This document shows positions 1-5,247 of a stretch of DNA of 6,520 bases, one piece after another. Made by a program: the position numbers and the translations under genes. The notes beneath the pieces are model-generated. The model was given only the letters and a program-made list of their open reading frames with translations. It did no database searches and was not told where the DNA came from. The stretch is from JAHFOW01 sp046350595. GTDB taxonomy: Bacteria > Planctomycetota > Brocadiia > Brocadiales > Brocadiaceae. The stretch's first letter is position 1. Each line of letters starts with the position of its first letter. The stretch spans positions 1 to 6,520 of the forward strand of contig JAXMAC010000143.1 of the NCBI GenBank assembly GCA_046350595.1, read 5' to 3'.

Positions 1-819
1 AAGCGTTTTAAGGTTGGCGACCGTGTTACCGTGGCGCATCATGTACCCTGCAACACCTGCCACTACTGTTTGAACGGTCATTATTCGGTATGTGAAACCC
101 TGCGTACCACTAATTTTTATCCGGGCGGGTTCGCAGAATACCTGTGCGTCCCCCCCATTAATGTCGATCGCGGCACTTTTATCCTGCCAAATGAAGTTTC
201 CTATGAAGAAGGTACTTTTGCAGAGCCTCTGGCCTGTACCCTCCTTGGACAAAGGAAGGCCGGTCTCCGTCCCGGACAGAGCATACTCGTTATTGGCAGT
301 GGTATCTCAGGGCTGCTCCATATTTTATTGGCGCGCGCCCTGGGGGCAGGAAAAATTTTTGCGGTTGATATTACCGAATATCGCTTGAACATGGCCAAAC
401 AATGCGGGGCAGATGCTGTATTCCACGCCAAAGAAGACGTCCCCGCCCACATACGCAAGCACAATGACGGACGATTGGCGGATATGGTCATTGTGTGCAC
501 AGGCGCCCCACCGGCTATAGATCAGGCATTCAAGAGCGTTGAACGTGGCGGCGCAATCCTCTTTTTTGCCCCCACGGAACCTAATGTAACAACACCCATA
601 AATCTCTGGGACCTCTGGCGCAATTGTAACTCCCTCATCCTGTCCTACGCCGGCCCTCCTGATGATACCGTAGCATCAATAGAACTGCTCCGTACCGGCA
701 GGGTAAAAGTACGTGACTTGATAACCCACAGACTGTGTCTTGCTGAAACTGCCCTGGGGTTCAAACTGGTGGCAGAAGCAAAGGATTCCGTCAAAGTCAT
801 CATAGAACCTCAGAAATAA
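1..819 (+). CDS. Zinc-dependent medium-chain alcohol/polyol dehydrogenase, 3' part
   Basis: C-terminal 272 residues of a medium-chain dehydrogenase/reductase; the reading frame is open to the left edge, so the start lies outside. Family length is about 340-350 residues, so roughly 70 are missing, including the catalytic-zinc Cys and the GHE motif. Seen here: the structural-zinc lobe with Cys at window codons 17, 20, 23 and 31 (C-x2-C-x2-C-x7-C); the FAEPLAC segment with Glu at codon 75, typical of the sorbitol/threonine dehydrogenase branch; the Rossmann motif GSGISG at codons 99-104; and Asp at codon 123 at the end of the second strand, which favours NAD over NADP. It should oxidise an alcohol or polyol in the cytoplasm, but the substrate cannot be read from the fragment. 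The gene looks more GC-rich than the ATPase genes and ends 773 bases before them, so it is probably a separate transcription unit. An internal ATG at 31 is not the start, because it would cut the domain just before the zinc lobe. Confidence 0.93.
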   Translation, partial: KRFKVGDRVTVAHHVPCNTCHYCLNGHYSVCETLRTTNFYPGGFAEYLCVPPINVDRGTFILPNEVSYEEGTFAEPLACTLLGQRKAGLRPGQSILVIGSGISGLLHILLARALGAGKIFAVDITEYRLNMAKQCGADAVFHAKEDVPAHIRKHNDGRLADMVIVCTGAPPAIDQAFKSVERGGAILFFAPTEPNVTTPINLWDLWRNCNSLILSYAGPPDDTVASIELLRTGRVKVRDLITHRLCLAETALGFKLVAEAKDSVKVIIEPQK

Positions 820-898
820 TCCGGTCAGGCAGGAACAGGTCGATGTCGTTTAAGTTAGGCCTTCGGCGACTTTTAAATTCAAATTTCAGGCAGATGTC

Positions 899-1046
899 CA
901 CCCCCTTCATCCCCCGCCAGCGGGGGACAGATGGTTGTCCCCCTTAATAAAGGGGGATTCAGGGGGTTGTGTTTTTTCTGAGTTTTTACAACCCCCTTGC
1001 CCCCTTTTCGTTCGACGGAGCTCACGACGAAGTCTAAGGGGGATTT
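899..1046. repeat. C/G-rich composite inverted repeat, MITE-like
   Basis: A chain of nested hairpins. Stem 910-917/920-927 is TCCCCCGC with its complement. Stem 938-945/950-957 is TCCCCCTT with its complement around an AATA loop. Stem 961-970/988-997 (AGGGGGTTGT/ACAACCCCCT) encloses 17 bases with two T runs. A further arm pairs GCCCCCTTT (999-1007) with the AAGGGGG block near 1036-1042, but it is split by about 28 bases around GGAGCTCACGACGAAG that look like a separate small inverted element. A related copy lies at 6438-6464. Repeats of this CCCCCTT-AAGGGGG kind are scattered in many bacterial genomes. This one lies downstream of the dehydrogenase and could slow or end its transcription, although no stem is directly followed by a T run in the classical arrangement. 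Confidence 0.8.
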
Positions 1047-1256
1047 TATGCCTGCAACAAGCCGCAAACCAGCATAAAAAAATGAAAATTCCTCTACAAT
1101 TAGATTGTGAGAAGTTGCTCAGACATTTTAAGTCCCAATCTCACGAATAGCAAATATTTTTACTTGAAACGTTACACATTTCAACGTAACATAGGCATCA
1201 ATTCGTAGAATTGTAAATTGACGTAACTATTTTGGCCAATTACAGATTTCACGCAT

Positions 1257-1285
1257 GGAGAGACAAGGCAGTGCCTTGTCTCTCC
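1257..1285. repeat. Perfect 14-bp-arm palindrome (GAGAC family)
   Basis: Arms GGAGAGACAAGGCA (1257-1270) and TGCCTTGTCTCTCC (1272-1285) are exact reverse complements around a single G. The outer part, AGAGAC...GTCTCT, is shared with the palindromes at 1527, 3952 and 6064, while the centre (AAGGCA) differs. It therefore appears to be a variant of the same family. It lies about 40 bases upstream of the candidate promoter. No T run follows it, so it is not an obvious terminator. Confidence 0.85.
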
Positions 1286-1324
1286 CACAATTTAGATAAC
1301 ATCGAATCAAAGGTGTTTATAGTA

Positions 1325-1352
1325 TTGACACGAAAATACATATTTTCATAAC
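1325..1352 (+). promoter_or_regulatory. Candidate sigma70-type promoter of the ATPase operon
   Basis: A perfect -35 box TTGACA (1325-1330) is followed after 16 bases by CATAAC (1347-1352), which matches the -10 consensus at four of six positions. The spacing and AT-rich spacer are reasonable. It would give a leader of roughly 230 bases before the ATG at 1593, containing the hairpin at 1359 and the repeats at 1428 and 1527. Prediction from motif only; promoter rules may differ in the source organism. Confidence 0.4.
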
Positions 1353-1358
1353 CTTTTG

Positions 1359-1373
1359 TGAGCCTTCGGCTCA
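1359..1373 (+). other. Small leader hairpin
   Basis: TGAGCC (1359-1364) pairs exactly with GGCTCA (1368-1373) around TTC. It falls right at the expected 5' end of a transcript from the candidate promoter at 1325, so it could protect the mRNA end. No T run follows, which argues against a terminator. Its role is inference. Confidence 0.4.
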
Positions 1374-1427
1374 TGATTGTTTACTGTGTAAAACTTCTTT
1401 TTTGTGTAAGTTTTTCACAATCACATT

Positions 1428-1469
1428 TGTTTATGATGGAAAGATTGCTTCGCTCCGCTCGCAATGGCA
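1428..1469. repeat. 42-base dispersed repeat, copy 1
   Basis: Matches 3989-4030 at 39 of 42 positions in the same orientation; differences are at 1437, 1455 and 1467. The core GATTGCTTCGCT...CTCGCAATG recalls the short GATTGC/GCAATG repeats scattered in several bacterial groups. CTCGCAATG at 1458-1466 can also pair with CATTGCGAG at 1505-1513, so the element may extend to about 1525 as a larger stem-loop. It lies in the leader of the ATPase operon. Confidence 0.8.
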
Positions 1470-1526
1470 AGGTGCCGTGTGCCATTAAAGTGCATAGTAA
1501 GTTTCATTGCGAGGGTTTTTTCCGAA

Positions 1527-1554
1527 GTAGAGACGCAAAATCTTGCGTCTCTAC
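1527..1554. repeat. 28-base palindrome (GTAGAGACGC family), copy 1
   Basis: Arms GTAGAGACGCAA (1527-1538) and TTGCGTCTCTAC (1543-1554) are exact reverse complements around AATC. The whole 28 bases are the exact reverse complement of the copy at 3952-3979, so the two are inserted in opposite orientation. It ends 38 bases before the start codon of the first ATPase gene and would form a strong hairpin in the mRNA leader. Confidence 0.9.
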
Positions 1555-1592
1555 AGCTTTCACAAGAGAATTGGTTGAGGCTTAGCTGCGTT

Positions 1593-1907
1593 ATGAATAA
1601 CTATCTTATCTCAGAAGTATTGCAAGTCGAGGCTGAGGCGGATAACCTCGTAAATCAAGCCAGACAAAAGGCAGAGCTCTTTATTGCCAACATACCGAAT
1701 GAGATTAATTCCATAAAAACAATCCTTGAAAACAAGTATCAGCAAGACCTGGAAGCGATAAGGATAAAAATGGCTCATGTGCGGCAAGGCGAGGAAGAGC
1801 GTCTGAAAAATGAGTATGAGGCATTAAAAGAAAAACTGAACACGGTAGATGATAAAACGATTGAGGATGCCGTTCATTGCGTGATAAAACACATGTACGA
1901 GTGCTAA
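1593..1907 (+). CDS. ntpF: V/A-type ATPase peripheral-stalk coiled-coil subunit (NtpF/AhaH-like)
   Basis: A 104-residue, highly charged, Ala/Glu/Lys/Gln-rich protein that reads as one long helix. The N-terminal pattern, with EVLQVEAEADNLVNQARQKAE at residues 8-28, has the small-residue spacing of stalk subunits that pair with subunit E in a right-handed coiled coil. Length fits the H/G (NtpF) family of about 100 residues. It should join subunit E to form the outer stalk linking the catalytic head to subunit I. An ATG at 1464 is in frame, but the extra 43 codons are made of the repeats at 1428 and 1527. The start at 1593 begins exactly where the coiled-coil pattern begins and has a modest GAGG at 1577-1580, 12 bases upstream. 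It is first in an order matching E. hirae ntpF-I-K-E-C, and its stop is one base from ntpI. Sequence similarity in this family is low, so the assignment leans on synteny. Confidence 0.75.
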   Translation: MNNYLISEVLQVEAEADNLVNQARQKAELFIANIPNEINSIKTILENKYQQDLEAIRIKMAHVRQGEEERLKNEYEALKEKLNTVDDKTIEDAVHCVIKHMYEC

Positions 1908-1908
1908 T

Positions 1909-3930
1909 ATGGCAATCGAAAAACTTAGCAAAGTGACCATTTTCCTTCCTGTTGAGGAGTCGCGATGGTTCCTCAGCCGGTTGTACCAATTGAATTGTAT
2001 TCACATCATAGACACGTCTACTCAACCCGATAATTCCGCGACTTCCGATATTCAGAAATTTCCTACCGCTGGGGAAGGCATTGCGGAGAATATCCAGAAG
2101 CTTCATACGATATTTTCTCTTCTGAAAACATTTGTACAGAAAAAAAAAGGTTTTATAGAAGGCATCTTTCCCATTCCCTTGAGGGTTACCCTAGAAGAAG
2201 TGGATCGGGTGCTTTCAACCATTCATGTTGACTCGGTATACAGGGAGAGCCAGGGTATTTATGAGAAATACACAAACATCCAAAAAAGACAGAAGCAACT
2301 GCAAGACGAAATCAATACACTTGCAGATTTTTTGCCGCTTTCGGGCGAATTAGTAAGCCTTAAAGATGTGCGAAATGTCTCCTTCACCTATTGCCGTGTA
2401 TCTTCAGACACATGGAATAGGCTTCAGAAGGACTTCCCGGTGAACGATGTTCTCGCGTGGCAGATTGTATTAAGGTCAGAGAAGGAGTTAAAAATACTCT
2501 TTGCATTTTTAAAGAACGATAAGGAAATGGCCTTGAAAATATTTGCAAAACTCAATGTCAGGGAAATACCATTTCCCCTCTTATCGGGCAGTGTAGAAGA
2601 CCGTGTGCAAGAATTACATGTCGAATTATCCAGGGTGATTCAGGAACGGGAACAGTATCGACAGTATTTTTATGATTTATCGGATAAATACCGTTCACTG
2701 GAAATACTTCTGGGATACTGGGAAAATGAGAGAAATAAGATGCTGTCACAGCGCATGTGCGCTGTGTCGAAAAGGGTGTTTATCCTGAGTGGATATATAA
2801 AGGTTAAGGATAAAGGTAAACTCGATGCATTACTCCAGGCAGAATTTTCCCATGCGTCAATTTTTTACGAGGAGCCTTCTCCAACAGACAAAGTGCCTGT
2901 CTGTATAACGCTCAACAGGTTTTTCAAACCTGCCCAGTTATTCATTAATATGTTTGGCCTGCCCAATTATTTTACCTTTGACCCCACGCCATTTGTCATG
3001 ATCTCATTTCTCATATTCTTTGGACTCTGTTTCGGAGACGTTTTTTACGGTCTTTTCTTAACAGTACTTTCAGCATGGATGATAAGGAGGTATAAGGATG
3101 CCGTGGCATTAACGAATTTTTTAAAGATTTTTCTCTATGCCGGCGTAAGTACCATAGTTTTTGGCGCTCTTACCGGGGGATGGGCCGGGGATTTGTATAG
3201 TCCTGTTTATCTGGGTGAAAATAATATTTTATTGAAAATAAAAGAATGGCTTGCCTTAATAGATCCGCTTGCAAAGCCGGTCATTGCTCTGGCATGTGCG
3301 ATTGGACTGGGTGTGTTAAATCAATTTTATGGCATTGTACTCAGGATGTACGGTGAAATAAGGAAGAAGAATATTATAAATGCCATCTGTGACGGATTCC
3401 TGTGGCTTATTATTTTGCCGGGATTTTTAATCCTGACATCAACGATATTTTTTAAAATGCCTGGTTACGTTGTAAGTACGGGCAAGTATCTGGCTATTAT
3501 TGGCGCTGCCGGATTGATTTCTACACAGGGACGCCATGAGAAGGGAATTTTTGCGAAAATATTTACGGGGATTGTCAGTCTTTACGGTATTGTGGGTACG
3601 TATGGTTGTACCAGTTTTATCGGAGACATCCTTTCCTATACCCGTATTCTCGCTCTGAGCCTTACAACGACCATTGTTGGCATGTCATTTAATATCGTTG
3701 CGGTATTGTTTAAAACAGGTACAATTATTGGGACTGTTTTTTTTGTTATTACCTTGATTACCGGTCACCTGTTTAACTTTGTTATGAGCATACTGAGCGC
3801 CTTTATCCATCCTGCGCGATTGATCTTTCTGGAATTTTTCGGAAGGTTTTACGAGGGAGGCGCCCCAAAATTTCAACCGTACGGTTTTGGTAATCAGAGG
3901 ATAACCATTGCTGAAGAAGACGCAAAATGA
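1909..3930 (+). CDS. ntpI: V-type ATP synthase subunit I (subunit a, ion half-channels)
   Basis: 673 residues, within the usual 620-680 for bacterial subunit I. Residues 1 to about 335 form the soluble arm that binds the peripheral stalks, with charged heptad-like stretches near 110-150 and 235-280. The membrane half opens with FGLPNYFTFDPTPF (Asp358) and continues through several hydrophobic helices. Key motifs are SYTRILALSL, whose Arg579 corresponds to the arginine that releases the ion from the rotor glutamate, and GHLFNFVMSILSAFIHPARL with His634, Arg637 and Glu642 in HPARLIFLEFFGRFYEGG. In the complex it provides the two half-channels facing the K ring. The ATG follows the upstream stop by one base and has only a weak purine stretch before it, so its translation is probably coupled to the preceding gene. 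The last codons (…EEDAK) contain an 11-base match to the neighbouring palindrome family. Function is secure. Confidence 0.97.
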   Translation: MAIEKLSKVTIFLPVEESRWFLSRLYQLNCIHIIDTSTQPDNSATSDIQKFPTAGEGIAENIQKLHTIFSLLKTFVQKKKGFIEGIFPIPLRVTLEEVDRVLSTIHVDSVYRESQGIYEKYTNIQKRQKQLQDEINTLADFLPLSGELVSLKDVRNVSFTYCRVSSDTWNRLQKDFPVNDVLAWQIVLRSEKELKILFAFLKNDKEMALKIFAKLNVREIPFPLLSGSVEDRVQELHVELSRVIQEREQYRQYFYDLSDKYRSLEILLGYWENERNKMLSQRMCAVSKRVFILSGYIKVKDKGKLDALLQAEFSHASIFYEEPSPTDKVPVCITLNRFFKPAQLFINMFGLPNYFTFDPTPFVMISFLIFFGLCFGDVFYGLFLTVLSAWMIRRYKDAVALTNFLKIFLYAGVSTIVFGALTGGWAGDLYSPVYLGENNILLKIKEWLALIDPLAKPVIALACAIGLGVLNQFYGIVLRMYGEIRKKNIINAICDGFLWLIILPGFLILTSTIFFKMPGYVVSTGKYLAIIGAAGLISTQGRHEKGIFAKIFTGIVSLYGIVGTYGCTSFIGDILSYTRILALSLTTTIVGMSFNIVAVLFKTGTIIGTVFFVITLITGHLFNFVMSILSAFIHPARLIFLEFFGRFYEGGAPKFQPYGFGNQRITIAEEDAK

Positions 3931-3951
3931 CTGTGTGGCATGGACTTCGTT

Positions 3952-3979
3952 GTAGAGACGCAAGATTTTGCGTCTCTAC
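3952..3979. repeat. 28-base palindrome (GTAGAGACGC family), copy 2
   Basis: Arms GTAGAGACGCAA (3952-3963) and TTGCGTCTCTAC (3968-3979) around GATT. It is identical to the reverse complement of 1527-1554. It begins 21 bases after the ntpI stop and could fold as a strong hairpin between ntpI and ntpK. No T run follows, so it is more likely a pause, processing or mRNA-stability element than a terminator, if it has any role. Confidence 0.9.
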
Positions 3980-3988
3980 GTCTGTGTT

Positions 3989-4030
3989 TGTTTATGAAGG
4001 AAAGATTGCTTCGCTTCGCTCGCAATGACA
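3989..4030. repeat. 42-base dispersed repeat, copy 2
   Basis: Second copy of the element at 1428-1469, with 39 of 42 bases identical and the same orientation. Here the 28-base palindrome lies before it, whereas at the operon start the palindrome lies after it, so the two repeats are separate units that happen to be neighbours twice. It ends 72 bases before the ntpK start codon. Confidence 0.8.
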
Positions 4031-4066
4031 GATGGGATAAATATTGTTACGGTTATTTTAGTAGAA

Positions 4067-4102
4067 TATTTATATTCAATTTAGTGATGGGAGTAAGAAA
4101 CC
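4067..4102 (+). promoter_or_regulatory. ntpK ribosome-binding site and possible weak promoter
   Basis: GGGAG at 4089-4093 lies nine bases before the ATG at 4103. It is the clearest Shine-Dalgarno site in the operon, as suits a subunit needed in many copies per complex. Just upstream, TATATT at 4071-4076 resembles a -10 box, but no good -35 sits at the right distance (TTGTTA at 4044-4049 is 21 bases away). An internal promoter is therefore only a weak possibility, while the ribosome site is well supported. Confidence 0.5.
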
Positions 4103-4621
4103 ATGATAGAATTACTAAAACTGTATTTTGTCCAAACCGGGTTAGGGTGGACTATTCTTGGCGCTATTATCGTGGTTACGGTGAGTTGTCTGGGTTCTGC
4201 AAAGGGTATTTGGATTGCCTCATCTCAGGCGGCGGGCATTCTCTCTGAAAAACCGGAACTCTTCGGCAAGATGCTTGTACTCATGGCGTTGCCCGGTACA
4301 CAGGGGTTTTATGGTTTTATCTGTGCTATTATGATTGCTTTACGTACAGGACTTATAGGCGGCAAGATAACCATTTCTCCAGCCGTTGGCGGCTCTATCC
4401 TCCTGGTCGCAACATGTATGGGTATTGTTGAGTATATAACCGCAGTTACGCAGGCAAAGGCCGCCGTCTCTGCAATTAACCTGACGGGAAAACAGCCGGA
4501 AGAAGGCGGACGCGCCATCCTCATTCCCGCCCTTGTTGAGACATACGCCGTTATTGCCCTGTTGATTTCAATCTTGTTAATCACGTGGTTAACAAGAGAA
4601 GGTGGATTGTCTTATACGTAA
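4103..4621 (+). CDS. ntpK: V-type ATP synthase subunit K (rotor ring proteolipid), Na+-type
   Basis: 172 residues forming four membrane helices (about 16-38, 56-80, 95-118 and 140-165), i.e. a fused double hairpin like E. hirae NtpK (156 residues) and unlike single-hairpin c subunits. The ion-carrying Glu146 lies in helix 4 within ALVETYA. The equivalent position of helix 2 is Gly65 in LPGTQGFYGF, so each protomer carries one ion. Residues that coordinate Na+ in E. hirae (Leu61, Thr64, Gln65, Gln110, Glu139, plus Tyr68) all have counterparts here: Leu63, Thr66, Gln67, Gln117, Glu146 and Tyr70. The ring rotates against subunit I, and one ion per four helices favours ATP-driven pumping. The start has a good GGGAG site nine bases upstream. 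The gene is set off from ntpI by 172 bases of repeats and followed closely by ntpE. Family is certain; Na+ specificity is inferred by comparison. Confidence 0.95.
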   Translation: MIELLKLYFVQTGLGWTILGAIIVVTVSCLGSAKGIWIASSQAAGILSEKPELFGKMLVLMALPGTQGFYGFICAIMIALRTGLIGGKITISPAVGGSILLVATCMGIVEYITAVTQAKAAVSAINLTGKQPEEGGRAILIPALVETYAVIALLISILLITWLTREGGLSYT

Positions 4622-4630
4622 TATTATTGA

Positions 4631-5212
4631 ATGTCTATCGAACATATTAGAAAATATATTCTCTGCAATGCCCAAAAAGAGGCCGGGTTGATTATTAAAA
4701 AGGCAGAGGAGCAATTTCTTGCAGAGGCGCATAAAGCAAGGCTTTCCCTTGAAAAACAATATCAGGAAAAGTTGCAGGACGACGGGAAACGCCTTGAGGA
4801 TGAAATGAAACAGGCGATAAACGCCCTAAAAAATGATTATCGAATGAAATTGCTTGAGATGAAAAATGGTTTAATTGACGATATCCTCACGCGTGCAATC
4901 CTTCACATACAATCGATGTCTGATAGTGATTATGTATCATTATTAAAAAAGTGGATAGGAAACATACCCCCGCATTTAGAGGGACAGGTATTTGTCAACG
5001 AAAGGGATTTAAACAGGATAGCAGATGATTTTGTTCATGATATAAATAAAGACAGAAAGATAAAAATTATCGTAAGCACGAAAACAATCTATATCAAAGG
5101 CGGTTTTATTTTAAAGACAAGAAACTATGAGATTGATTATAGCTTGGAAACTATGGTAAAAAACCTTCGGCCAAAACTCATTCCAGAGTTAAGTAACCTG
5201 TTGCGTTTATAA
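4631..5212 (+). CDS. ntpE: V-type ATP synthase subunit E (peripheral stalk)
   Basis: 193 residues, the normal length for the family. Residues 1 to about 85 are a long charged helix (stretches such as KKAEEQFLAEAHKARLSLEK) that should wind around the small coiled-coil subunit encoded at 1593. Residues about 95-193 form the globular head that binds the catalytic B subunit. The family's closing signature is visible as KGGFILKTRNYEIDYSLETM followed by the helix ending in LIPELSNLL. It works as part of the outer stalk that keeps the catalytic head from turning. The start is nine bases after the ntpK stop and has no clear Shine-Dalgarno sequence, so it probably depends on translation of ntpK. The N-terminal helix register supports this start. 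Confidence 0.93.
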   Translation: MSIEHIRKYILCNAQKEAGLIIKKAEEQFLAEAHKARLSLEKQYQEKLQDDGKRLEDEMKQAINALKNDYRMKLLEMKNGLIDDILTRAILHIQSMSDSDYVSLLKKWIGNIPPHLEGQVFVNERDLNRIADDFVHDINKDRKIKIIVSTKTIYIKGGFILKTRNYEIDYSLETMVKNLRPKLIPELSNLLRL

Positions 5213-5247
5213 AGAGAAACCACAGATTGCATAGAATAATTTGAGAA

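Larger units (their letters stand above)
820..1592. other. Long intergenic region without a credible gene
   Basis: These 773 bases separate the dehydrogenase from the ATPase operon. Open frames here are short, run through repeats and show no recognisable protein. Contents from left to right: an unassigned stretch (820-898); a C/G-rich composite repeat (899-1046); an AT-rich stretch with small inverted motifs, including GTTAC...GTAAC around 1170-1190; a perfect 29-base palindrome (1257-1285); a candidate promoter (1325-1352); a small hairpin (1359-1373); a 42-base dispersed repeat (1428-1469); and a 28-base palindrome (1527-1554). The last 240 bases or so are likely the untranslated leader of the ATPase operon. 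I see no tRNA and no clear intrinsic terminator after the dehydrogenase. Confidence 0.75.

Noticed and set aside
911..977. Intrinsic terminator for the dehydrogenase gene
   Set aside because: Hairpins and a T run (972-977) are present, but the T run is 15 bases from the nearest stem and inside the loop of another. It fits a dispersed repeat better than a dedicated terminator.
879..1067. 62-codon open frame on the - strand
   Set aside because: It also lies wholly over the C/G-rich repeat, and its Pro/Gly-rich translation reflects the repeat.
935..1150. 71-codon open frame on the + strand
   Set aside because: It runs through the C/G-rich repeat, has no recognisable domain and starts within the repeat hairpin. 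Frames of this kind are a common artefact of this repeat family.
1464..1592. Upstream in-frame start for the first ATPase gene
   Set aside because: The 43 added codons translate the two dispersed repeats (including VETQNLASL from the palindrome) and lie before the coiled coil. Family length fits the start at 1593.
3940..4248. 102-codon open frame overlapping the start of ntpK
   Set aside because: It begins in the repeats and then overlaps ntpK in another frame. ntpK has a clear ribosome site and family match.
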